Of a DNA stretch of 64,000 nucleotides, positions 32,975-42,640 are shown piece after piece (the first letter of the stretch is position 1; each line of letters opens with the position of its first letter). The notes below the pieces were generated by a model. The model saw nothing but the letters and a program-made list of their open reading frames with translations. It was not told where the DNA came from and searched no databases. The position numbers were made by a program, and so were the translations under genes. The stretch covers positions 15,975,877-16,039,876 of the forward strand of contig JAJEKV010000013.1 of assembly GCA_021234155.1 (NCBI GenBank), in the 5' to 3' direction. The stretch is from Isoetes taiwanensis (lineage: Eukaryota; Streptophyta; Lycopodiopsida; Isoetales; Isoetaceae).

Positions 32975-33521
32975 GAAGACTGGATTGCTTGTTTATCATA
33001 CCATAGCAATGAATACATCTCACATCTTCGAGTTGGAAGCAAGAGAACGGCATCGACAAAGGTATGTCCTGAAAATCTCGGCAAAGGCAGTTGTATGGCG
33101 AGAACAGAGATAAATGAGGGCACAACACTTGATAATTAGGATCGAGCTGGTTTTTGGCAGTTAAGAACTAGAATATGGGCACTCTTTGGCGTAACTTCTT
33201 GCATAATAGACAACTACTGCTGCAAGACTTTGATGATCGCTAAGGTTGTTGCTATGCTGCTCCAAAAAGTAGAAGATTTTAAGGGCCAATCTGGTTTCTG
33301 AAATTGCAGCATTTTGGTTTGCAGCTAGTGCCACAGTTAATACTGCAATTCAATCTGTACCATCTGAACTACATCTACTATTCAGTGATATTGCATTGTC
33401 TAAGGGGCATATTTGGAACAATAGTTCTCCCTAAAGTTGTACTTCCCAACTCTATTGCATCCTCCAATCTATACTTTCATTGTTTTTGTTTCAAAAATTC
33501 TATTAAAATTGGTGAGATATT

Positions 33522-34188
33522 GCAAACGACAAGCTTTCTTTTCCATGACTTAATTCTCAACAATTTGGTTGTATTGAGTAAAAGGAAGCTGGCGGATGTT
33601 ATATGTTTGGCTCCATCTACAATGGAAAGGAAAGGAACGAGGCAAAGCTAGTTTACCATAATCTTAACTGGCGTTTTTTTGCTTCTTACTATATATTAAA
33701 TTGCAGTAGAAGACGATCCTCACAATTTCCTCTATTTCTTTCTTGGCAAAAACTCTGTATTTATGATTTTTATTTGATTTGAATAAATGATTCATCATTC
33801 AGATTCACAAACTATGCATGGGTGCACCTTGTTGCAGAAACTGTTCAACAATCTGGACCCCTTATAAATACTGCCAGAGCTAATTCAATCCGCACCATAT
33901 GCAATCTATGATGTTTTTTTAGCGAGTTCACCTGCAGAATCGAGCATGCAATTACTGTTTAGCTTGGTAAGGTATTCAATGCACCGTTACTCAAATGACC
34001 ATCTGCTCAATATACATAGTCACAGGCGTCATGCAAATCTTTATTATGTAGACTAAGTCATATTAGTTCGGCCTCATAAACTGTATTACACAAATTTGAC
34101 AAATAAACTGTATTACACGCAAACGACAAGCTTTCTTTTTCATGACTTAATTCTCAACAATTTGGTTGTATTGAGTAAAAGGAAGCTG
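33522..34188 (+). repeat. 70-bp direct repeat (33522-33591 and 34119-34188)
   Basis: GCAAACGACAAGCTTTCTTT through GTAAAAGGAAGCTG occurs twice, with one mismatch (TTTTCC against TTTTTC), 597 bp apart. The DNA between is non-coding. It lies just beyond the 3' end of the transposase gene, inside the Harbinger element. Confidence 0.9.
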
Positions 34189-34227
34189 AACATCAAATTG
34201 AACATCAAATTTCAAAGCTGCCAGACT

Positions 34228-35753
34228 CTAAATGCTATCAGAGCTGGATGTCTCCACACCAAATTGTTCTGCCACACGCTTCGTGGCATCATTAGCATAA
34301 GTTTGCTGCCTGACTAGTTCTTGGGTCCTGTTTTGGAACAATGAGCGTGCAATAGCATTCCTCCTAGCAGCATTGCCCGTTGCAACATTTATGTCCTCAG
34401 CAATATGAAACTGTTCGTTTTGTCCTTCCAAAGTTCTGGACATGGCCTCTTCCACTGTCAGACATGTTCCATGAAGCTTGTACAAACCATATTGGCAATA
34501 GTTCAATATTTCAGAGGAAGCACTCACATTGCTTACGCTTCCTTCATTGTTACGTGCTTTCTTTCTAACCTGTAAGTGTTTCTCATGTTCCATTGAGAGT
34601 TCAAGTTCTCTTGTTGCCTCCTGTGCCCAGCTGTCATCAAATCCATCTGCGTGAATGATACAAAGGTTATACAACACTAAACAAGCAGACACTGCAGCTG
34701 CAGTGTTTTGAAGGTCCATGTCATTTCTTTTCAGTAAAATCCGAAATCTTGCCTTCAAACGACCAAACGCTTGTTCAACAGGCATTCTCGTGCTAGAATG
34801 CACGTAGTTCCAATAGTATTCTTCTCTTGACAAGCCATCCTTGTGGCCTTTGAATGGGCTAAGCATGTAGCTGCGTGGTGGATAAGCTGCATCCCCCACA
34901 AGACAATAAGGCTTGATATCCTCATGTATTATTTTTTTTCCTCCTGCTGACCTTTGAAACATCGTCCAATCATGTATACTTCCTGGCCAGCCTAAATCAA
35001 AATCCCAAATCAAGCAATTTCTCGATACTATTAACTGCAATAGAATTGAATGAAAGCCTTTACGATTGTAATATTCCTGCGGGTAGGACTTTGGTGCAAT
35101 GATGGGTATGTGACTTCCGTCAATAGCACCAATGGCAAAAGGTATCCCGTGTATGCTCTCAAATTCAGTTGCCAAGTTCTTCATACGTTCAAGAGATGGC
35201 CACAAATGTATAGGTTCTTTAATCTAGCATTCACAGAATGAACAAAGTTCATCACTGCCATTTGTACTGTTGCATATCCAACACGATATGAATCAGCTAT
35301 ACCTATCAAAGTGTCTCCAGTGGCTAGTCTAGTCAAAGCAATCATAATTCTTTTCTCTACTGGAGTTCCTGGCCTGAATCTGGTGTCCTCTTTTTTCATT
35401 GCTGGCCCTAGTTCCTGGCACAAGTAATAAAAAGTCTGCTTGGACACACGTAGCCTCCTCTTAAATTCATGAGCAGAGTAGGTATTTAGCAAGATCAAAT
35501 CCAAACCTGGAACTCTGTCATATTGCCATAGCATTCTAACAGTATCCTTTCGTTTGAGGGTGCTTGCAAATTCAGAAAATGCAACTGAAATTGATCTCAA
35601 CCAATTACTCACTTTGATGTACTGGCTTACTGTGTCATCGATAAGAACACGGAGTAATTGTGTCAGCAGTAGGAGTACCTTCAATAACTTTCTTCGTCGT
35701 TCTACAAGGGCATTAACGGAGGTGGATGATCCTTCTCCAATTCCGGAATCCAT
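34228..35753 (-). pseudogene. PIF/Harbinger DDE transposase, one frameshift
   Basis: Begins at ATG 35753 (MDSGIGEGSS) just after a likely acceptor in the 5' UTR. The first part (about 175 residues) includes the helix-turn-helix-like LRVSKQTFYYLCQ and GDTLIGIADSYRVGYATV. The frame breaks near 35228, where NARL should continue as KEPIHLWPSLERM; one missing T in a short T/A run would explain it. The second part (to 34228) holds the DDE_4 catalytic core: GAIDGSH with the first Asp, WPGSIHDWTMF with the second Asp, GDAAYPPRSY, and PVEQAFGRLKARF with the Glu. All three catalytic residues are kept. About 500 residues in total, a normal length. It may be a recent inactivation or a base-calling error. 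Confidence 0.88.
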
Positions 35754-36044
35754 GGTTGTATCTGGAAGCCCATCAAGTTTTACAAACCCTAGCACATACA
35801 AAATAAATAAGAATAGAGAGTGCTCATCTTCGATTCACAAGAATGTGCAGAAATTTCACATGAGAATTCCTCCGGGCCTATGCTGATTTGTGAGACGATC
35901 TGCTGGAGCGCGAATTCTTCTCGACGGCATCTTCTCTTCGATGTCTCTCAGAACAGCAGCAACGTAGTTTGGACTACGTGGCTCTTACGTGGCAGTTGGG
36001 CAGGTGCCCTAGTGGGATACAATGCTCAGAGGTACGTCTGGGCA

Positions 36045-36458
36045 CTTGCCCATTTCATGCGGCATAGATTGAGACATGTACCTCACAAAGCTCTCGAAGA
36101 CTGCAATGGCCTTCAAAGTGTTTGCTCTAGGTTTCAAAGTCAGTGCATTGCCATGCTGGAATAACATGTTCCCTTTTCTGACTTGCTCCCAATGTTTGTA
36201 AAATGAAGTCTTGCTCACGCCAAGAATCCATCTCAATGCTCTCATACATACCTTCAGGCCCCTTAATTGATAAAGTAATATTCCTATGTTTTCATCATAG
36301 CAGGAATTTCTATACAAGAAGTAAATGAAATTAACCCTGTCTTTCTGAAGCTGTCCAATGTATTGAAACCTTATTTCCACAAGGTCATCCACACTATACT
36401 GGACTGTGCAATCTAGAGTGCAACACTCTTGTCCCCTAATTGCTTCTAGGTTTTCTTT
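36045..36458 (-). pseudogene. DUF7869-type transposon-like protein, N-terminal part
   Basis: In frame with, and directly following, integrase sequence of the neighbouring Ty3 element. It reads LRGLKVCMRALRWILGVSKT, FYKHWEQVRKG, FESFVRYMSQSMPHE. The G-x-x-VC-x-x-A/F...LG(I/V)S pattern is the N-terminal signature of the same uncharacterised family whose C-terminal part is at 28200-29690. The Harbinger element sits exactly between the halves. Assignment is from pattern memory, not a search. Confidence 0.6.
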
Positions 36459-37280
36459 AATTGTCGTACGGGGCATCCCATGCAGACGAAATACCTCTCT
36501 GGTGAAGAGCAAGGCGGTATCCAATGCAGTGTCCGTGGTACGACATGGCAGGAAATGTGCCATCTTAGAAAGTTTGTCGACCACCACCATTAAGGCATCA
36601 AACCCTCTTAATGTGCGCGGAAGCCCCACGATAAAATCCATGGTAATAACTTCCCATTTTGCATTGGGGACATCGAGGGGTTGCAACTCCCCTGGGATAT
36701 GCAACTGCTCTGCCTTTGTTTGCTGACAGATCTGGCATTGCTTAATGTACTTGGCAATGTGTTTCTTCATTCCTGGCCGGAAATAACTGGAGCGGATTTT
36801 GAAATATGTTTTCATAAATCCTGCATGCCCTGCTATAGGACTGTTATGTGTATCATGGAGAATGAGCTTACGAACTCCAGATGTCTCGGGAACACATAAC
36901 TTGTCCTTGTAATAAAGGAGTTCAGCTTCCTTCTTATAATGGCAGAAGGTCTCCCTCTCCTTATCCGTTCTGGCTTCCTTAGATAGACTTTGCCATATCT
37001 CCCAAAATTCTGGATCTACGGGAAGGGCCTGCTGAATCTGTTTCCCAAACTCACTGGAGAGTGTGGAAATAGCATTACAATGCGTTCGAGTGACGAATGG
37101 ATGTCTAGAAAGGGCGTCGGCAACAACATTATGCCTGCCCGGCTTATAAATGACCCCAAAATCATATTCCTCAAGGAATTCCATCCACCATCTTTGTCTC
37201 AAGTTGAGATGGGGTTGCGTGAAGATGTATTGGAGGCTTTGATGATCAGTATCTAAGTGGAATCACCTTCCAAGTCAATA
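36459..37280 (-). pseudogene. Ty3 element 2 RNase H end and integrase N-part
   Basis: From 37264 downward: TDHQSLQYIFTQPHLNLRQR, YKPGRHNVVADALSR (RNase H end), then the integrase zinc finger HNSPIAGHAGFMKT with CQICQQTK, and VITMDFIVGLP with the first catalytic Asp. The frame stays open through LHGMPRTTI and then switches, without a stop, to the DUF7869-type sequence at 36458, so the rest of the integrase is absent. Confidence 0.9.
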
Positions 37281-37835
37281 CATTAGAGGTAATTTGAGAT
37301 CTCCTTTTGTCCCCATAAGAATCCTCCAATAGAATGAGTACTCTACATCAAACTGCAATTAATGCAGCATTAACAACTTCATTGCTGTCGTTTTTTCCCT
37401 ATAACTTTTGATCTACTCATGAAAATGCTGCGGCGTTTGTTGCATTAGATGCAGAATGAAAAGATCTTTCAAGTGATATATGGTTATGATGTATTTCAAT
37501 ACAAGCCATATGTGTTAACCTTAAAAAATATGGTTTTTTGCTCTTTTCTTATATATTTACATCCCAAAAGATATAACAATGGGTTGTCATTAGAAAGATC
37601 TTGAGGAGACGAATCCATTGCCACAAATAGTGTTTGAATCGGAGTTTTTGATCAAAAGTTATAGTAGAAAAATGACACTGCAAAAGTTAGTTAGAACTGC
37701 ATTAATTACTGCTGGCACATAATACTGGAATAAAATACACTGGAACTCTTCTCTTATTGGACAGTTTAAAAAGCTGATGTGGCTTTTTAAGCATCCCTTA
37801 ATGGGACAAAATGAGATCTCAAATTACCTCTAATG
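37281..37835. mobile_element. 555-bp foldback/MITE with long inverted repeats
   Basis: Both ends read CATTAGAGGTAATTTGAG inward, followed by ATCTC(C/A)TTTTGTCCC. Inverted similarity continues, with gaps, through CTGCAATTAATGCAG and CTATAACTTTTGATC to about 190 bp from each end, leaving a loop of roughly 150 bp. It separates WRHH from LDTDHQSL, i.e. it splits the RNase H of Ty3 element 2. No target duplication can be read with confidence. No coding capacity. Confidence 0.85.
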
Positions 37836-38700
37836 GTGCCTCCAAATGCACAAGGCACGCACAACGGCAAGCAACTCTTGATCATGCGTGGGGTATCGCT
37901 GTTCTGCGTCATTCATCTTTCGAGAATCATAAGCGATAACCCGACCTTCTTGCCTCAAGACTCCACCGGTAGCGATTTTACTGGCATCTGTGACAACCCA
38001 CTTATCCTTTTGAGAATCTAACATTGTAAGAACAGGAACTGTTGTCAAAGCATCCTTTAATGCTTGAAATCCGGTCCGTACCTTGTCTTGCCAATGTGCC
38101 ATCCAATCCCTAACTTTTTCATGCTTGGTCAGGTCGGTTAAAGATGCGGCGAGCTTGGCAAAGTCCTTGACAAATTTACGGTAATAACCGGCCAAGCCCA
38201 GAAAGCTGCAGACCTCAGACACATTGGTTGAAATTGGCCATTCTTTGACTGCTTCAATTTTAGCTGGGTCGGTGGCTATTCCTTCTGCAGACACAATGTG
38301 TCCCAGGTAATCAACCTTGGTGGTGGCAAAGCGACACTTGGAGAACTTGGCATATAATTGGTGGCGCCTCAATTTTTGTAGGGCCAACCGAAGATGCCGT
38401 TCATGATCCTCTAAGGTCTTACTGTATATGAGGATATCATCGAAGAATATGATGACAAAATCGTCAAGGTACTCGTGGAAGACATCATTCATGAGTCTCA
38501 TGAAAATGGCCGGAGCATTGGTGAGGCCAAATGGCATCACGGTAAACTTGTAATGACCATAGCGCATCCGGAAAGCGGACTTATGGATGTCATCCTCCTT
38601 AATCCTTATCTGGTGATATCCCGACCGAAGATCAATCTTTGTAAAGTACTTAGCCCCTTGCAACTAATCCATGAGATCATCTGCCCGCGGCAAAGCATCT
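37836..38700 (-). pseudogene. Ty3 element 2 reverse transcriptase and RNase H start
   Basis: Open for 277 codons: [49 protein letters not shown] (FFDD catalytic site), [26 protein letters not shown], then [15 protein letters not shown] with the RNase H Asp and [15 protein letters not shown] with the Glu. Just upstream (38670) a TAG stands where LMDQLQG has Gln, and the finger segment between KKKDGTLRMC and LPRADDLMD is deleted. Otherwise this is the best-kept polymerase in the window. Confidence 0.93.
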
Positions 38701-39558
38701 GCACATTCTTAGGGTGCCATCTTTTTTCTTGACAAAGAGTATCGGGGCCACGAAAGATGAAACACTAGGTCTAATAAAGCCTAATTTGAGGAGCTCATGC
38801 AACTGCTTCTTAAGCTCGGTTAATTCGGGAATACTCATCCGATATGGGGCCTTGCTGGTAGGCGTATTGCTCGGTTCCAAAGTGATTTCACATTCCACCC
38901 CTCTAAAAGGTGGTAACTGATAGATCTCATCGGGAAATAGATCGTGGTATTCTCGAAGAACCATGGCTATTGCCGGAGGCAAGGCATCAAGGACTTCATT
39001 CTGTTTGGACTTAGCTTCCACGGAAGCAAGTCGAATCATGCCAGTGATCTGCGATTTCCTGAGAGCCCTATGCAACTGGCGTAATGAAATACATTGCATA
39101 ATGGGAATAACCAGCTTACCTGCTATAGTGACTCAGGTCCCATTGGCTACATTGAAGGTAACTTCCCGTTTCTCAAAGTCAATGTTGGCCTTGGCAGCAG
39201 CCAAGAATTCCATTCCCACAATGAGATCATAGCGGCCAATATCCATTATCTCCGCTCCGAGAGTGACAGGCGCTCCTGGCAACTGTATGTTCCAATTGAT
39301 ACGTCGACCACGGGTGTGGCGTATGGCTCCATTTGCCAACGTAACTGGACGTGGCTTGGACTTCAAAGGTGTGAGCTGTAAGCCCTCGGCCATTCTAGGA
39401 GATGCAAAATTATAGGTGCTGCTCATATCCATAAGGATAATGAAAGGTTTATAATCTACTTGGCCAACCGTGGAGATGACAGATGGCTGGTGATTGGATT
39501 GACCCGTTTCAATGGCAGCATAGATATGAGACTCACCTATTATAAAGCACAATTTCAT
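38677..39558 (-). pseudogene. Ty3 element 2 protease and RT N-terminus
   Basis: Protease frame 39558-39133 has FIILMDMSSTYNFAS where D(S/T)G-ST-NF is expected, so the catalytic triplet is changed to Asp-Met-Ser. IMDIGRYDLIVGMEFL, the conserved C-terminal block, follows. The next frame (39099-38677) is the linker and RT start with HDLFPDEIYQLPPFRGVECE, LKLGFIRPSVSSFVAPILFV and KKKDGTLRMC. The ATG at 39558 is supplied by the end of the inserted transposon at 39541, so it is not the native start. Confidence 0.85.
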
Positions 39559-39628
39559 TATTTTTGGACAATACCTGAATTTGTGGACTTTTTTTGGACA
39601 GACTCGCTTCGATGACAGTTTTCATATA

Positions 39629-39889
39629 CTAACAGACATCCCCAGCAAGTGCTGCATATGCTTCAACAACAACCACTGGAATCTTGACAGTATTGAGTAG
39701 CTTCTTCTTATCGGAAGGAACCCAAGCATAGCCGATAGTCTTTACTTCAATGCAGTCACTAGCAGTCATTGGCCTCCAACTCTTCTTCCAACAATTGACA
39801 TAATTGGATGGGTGCACCTGGTTCCTCGTAGGGACAGGTTCACAACAAGTCACTTGGATAGTCTCAAAGTTTTCTTTCTTATCATCCAT
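39629..39889 (-). CDS. Hypothetical short ORF inside TIR element
   Basis: 86 codons from ATG (MDDKKENFETIQ) to TGA-side stop, with HPSNYVNCWKKSWRPMTASD and YAWVPSDKKKLLN. Composition is protein-like with several Cys and Trp, but I recognise no family. It is the only ATG-started reading near the left terminus of the TIR element. It may be an exon of a lost transposase or captured host sequence. Confidence 0.25.
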   Translation of the reverse strand: MDDKKENFETIQVTCCEPVPTRNQVHPSNYVNCWKKSWRPMTASDCIEVKTIGYAWVPSDKKKLLNTVKIPVVVVEAYAALAGDVC

Positions 39890-40435
39890 TGGGGCTCTTC
39901 AGTAGCATACCCTACCCAGACACAAGACACAAGACATCATCAGGGCACACCATTACAAAACATGCCTCGCGGTGATGGCTTGATGCTTTGTGGTACATGA
40001 TGAGGCATCCAAAAACAAAAGGCCCAGTGTTCCCGATCAAGCTCTCATCAATATCAGAGGTGTGCACATGCTTATTGAAATATATAAAAGATATCAAATC
40101 ACATACCTATTTCTATTTTGTACAAATGAATCGTCCAGTTGCAAGAGAAATTTCATGGTAAGACCTTCATGGATGGCTTGTCAAATGGACATTCATGTTC
40201 TTACAGGAGTCCGCCGATATACTGACAATAGATAATGGTGACCTCGATGTAAGTGCCTTCTTGTGACAAAGTTTAGCTTTGGGATATACAGCTTTGGCAT
40301 TGTAGTAGTCCATATATAATGAAATAATCCAAAAATGAAAGTTGAGATTGCTAGACAGATGGAACCCTTGGGTATCGGATACACCCATAGTGTTCAATCC
40401 TAGATACTGGCCACAGAAAGATATATCATTATAAA

Positions 40436-40640
40436 TTGGGCGCCCGCCGCATTTCCAAGCACGAAACAGATCTGAAAAATATATGAAAACATGGGAAAAA
40501 TGTGAAAAAAAAAAACTAAAAAAAAAAAATTTGGCCTGCAAATTGGGCGCCCGCCCTATTTGGGCTCGCCAAGTTGGGCGCTCGCCCCATTTCAATGCGC
40601 GAGATTGGGCCCCATGCGTGCACAAATTTGGGCGTCTCCC
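40436..40640. repeat. Cluster of GGGCG/CGCCC quasi-palindromes
   Basis: Four or more related cores in 200 bp: AAATTGGGCGCCCGCC at 40436 and again at 40541, AGTTGGGCGCTCGCCCCATTT at 40573, and AAATTTGGGCGTCTCCC near 40625. Each is an inverted GGGCG/CGCCC pair inside an AAAT...ATTT frame. Related cores are at 41763, 41841, 42045, 42267 and 43715. Confidence 0.7.
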
Positions 40641-41105
40641 TTATCTCTGTGCACGGGATTTGGTCTTCAGCAGACTGAGCCCTACCTGTTGACTTACAAT
40701 CACCACAAGTTGAGCCAAGCTAGTAGCATAACAAATTATTGACAACAACATTGTTCGCTCATTCTTAAATCAAACCTTATGACAAGTAGCTATGTCATTT
40801 CGACAATAAAAGGTCATACCTCATCTTGAAGCCAAAGAGTGTGTCTTATCACCTCATTATCAGTGTGGCAATGCATGCTGCAATTCTCAACCAAAGAGAA
40901 ACATGGGTACTTAGAGCACTAGATAAAGGAGATCTATTCTCCATTCGAAATTAAAATTACACTAAAATAAATCTAGAATTGCAATAAAATGACAACCTTG
41001 AATTGCAAATCACGAACAATACGCTAGCGCAAAGGGTTTATCGAGAGCGGCAATGACGAGTAGTGAGACGCTCAGAAGATGGAAAGGATAGCAAGTGCTT
41101 GGCGA

Positions 41106-41243
41106 TATTGAGTTGAGGGGGGGAAATTTGAATTTGAATTTTGAATCTCAACAACCACGTGAATGGTCCACGCGACAATGTTGAGTTGAGGGGGGAAATT
41201 TAAATTTTGAATCTGAACAACCACGTGAATGGTCCACGTGGCA
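41106..41243. repeat. Two-unit tandem repeat (~73 bp)
   Basis: GATATTGAGTTGAGGGGGG to GAATGGTCCACG appears twice in succession (about 41106-41174 and 41179-41243), differing by a few bases. Two shorter doublets follow at 41405-41470 and 41530-41585, so the stretch is built of recent local duplications. Confidence 0.75.
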
Positions 41244-41730
41244 GCTTTATTTTGAATTTTGAAATGGTCACGTTAAGGTAGATTTAATCTGACACGCTCT
41301 ATGGGCCCACTAACTATGCATGACCTTTCATTATGAGCATGCCACTTCCCCATCATGCATGCAACCTCCTCGTCCTCCTCCTTATCTGCTCCTCTTCCTC
41401 GAAGGCGCCCATCTTCTGGAGGACCTTTTGAGGTGTTTTTCCATGTTTCATAAAGACGCCCATCTTCTAGAGAACATTTTGAGATGTTTTTGCAAGTCCA
41501 AGGCCGCCAAAGGTTAGCATATCTCCTTTCTTAGTGTTTTTATTCCTTTTGTATCATTTATTAGTGTTTTTATTCCTTTTTGTATAGTTTGTTCTATTGG
41601 CTTTATATGCCCACTTCAATGGTGCATGGCCCTTGTTTTTCTTTTACCTTTTTGTTGGGTGTGCATGTTGTATTTTGCTTTAACAAGGCTCACTTCTACT
41701 TAATTTTGCCTGCCCCATTATGTCGCCCAG

Positions 41731-42225
41731 ACATCACCTAGACATCACCTGGGGGTGCAAATTGGGCGGGCGCCCAATTTGGCACCCCACCTTGCCCGCA
41801 TCTTGCCACCTTTGACCATCACACGGGGGTGCAAATATGGCGGGCGCCCAATTTGGCACCCCACCTTGCACGCATCTTGCCGCGACACGGGGGTGCAAAT
41901 CACGGCCCGGGCGGTAATTTGGCACCCACCTTGCCGACATCTTGCCACCCCGGACATCACCTAGGGTTACAAATTGGGTGGAAACCTATTTGGCACCCCA
42001 CCTTGCACGCATCTTGCCACTGCCCAGGACATCACCTAGGGGTGCAAATTGGGCGGGCGCCCTATTGGCACCCCCTTGCACGCATCTTGCCCTGCCTAGA
42101 CATCACCTAGGGGTGCAAATTGGTGAAGCCTATTGGCACCCCACCTTGCACGCATCTTGCCACCCGGACATCACACGGGGGTGCAAGCCCGGTTTGGCAC
42201 CCGTGGCATGCATCTTGCTCCATCA
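41731..42225. repeat. Seven-unit tandem array, ~70 bp, palindromic core
   Basis: Each unit runs ACATCACCTAGGGGTGCAAA, a GC-rich palindrome of the type TTGGGCGGGCGCCCAATTTG, then GCACCCCACCTTGCACGCAT. Seven diverged units are seen (starts near 41731, 41816, 41886, 41953, 42028, 42105, 42168). Outer parts of the unit are conserved. The palindromic centre varies most and is replaced by a different sequence in units 3, 4, 6 and 7. Confidence 0.85.
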
Positions 42226-42486
42226 CGCCTTGTCCCATGCCCTCCATCGCCTTGTCCTATCTGAAATCGGGCGACCGCGATTTGAAGCCCTTAAACAACT
42301 AATCCTTAATTTTTGGGGCCTCTTTGTCTTCTCTTGTAATCCAAATCCGGCAATGCCCGATTTGAAGGCCCATAACAAAAAAAGCTTATATGGGCAATAT
42401 TTCCTTTGGGCTGGCCATGGAAGGGGATTAGTCTCTGCTTGAACCAGACATTCTTTGCACCTGGATATTTTTAAGCAAAAGCGAAA

Positions 42487-42640
42487 AACCCGATGAAGCG
42501 GGGATGCAAATCACGGCAAGAATCGTTCTAGCAAATGCGGGGGATGCAAATGCAACAAGAATCGTTCCAAAAAATGCGGGGCAAACTTCGATGAAGCGGG
42601 GGATGCAAATGCAAAGAAGAATCGTTCCAAAGAAGAAACC
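42487..42640. repeat. Three-unit repeat GGGATGCAAAT...AGAATCGTTC
   Basis: Three units at about 42497, 42539 and 42600 share GCGGGGGATGCAAATGCA followed by CAAGAATCGTTCCAAA. Spacing is irregular (about 42 and 61 bp). It lies in the same TIR element as the palindrome array and continues the GGGGTGCAAAT theme of that array. Confidence 0.7.

Larger units (their letters stand above)
29690..36045. mobile_element. PIF/Harbinger DNA transposon
   Basis: A Myb/trihelix-like ORF on plus (31114-32211) and a DDE transposase on minus (35753-34228), facing each other, are the two-gene signature of PIF/Harbinger. The limits are set by where the flanking DUF7869-type protein reading stops and resumes, not by clean termini. 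Near both ends there are GGGCAC/GTGCCC palindromes: 29848-29866 has arms GTGCCCAA and TTGGGCAC; 36035-36048 has TGGGCA and TGCCCA. A weak inverted match (GTGCCC-GAC type) is seen at about 29698 and 36045. Between the genes lie a cupin fragment and a 70-bp direct repeat. The interval 29900-31000 may include other inserted DNA. Confidence 0.7.

Noticed and set aside
32826-33128. Minus-strand ORF opposite the cupin fragment
   Set aside because: It is the antisense shadow of the cupin exon and nearby non-coding DNA.
39629-39889. Transposase of the 4.6-kb TIR element
   Set aside because: Too short, with no DDE-like motif or known domain; kept only as a hypothetical ORF.
41731-42225. CRISPR array
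   Set aside because: Repeats are diverged, the variable part is itself a related palindrome and not unique spacers, and the genome is a plant's.
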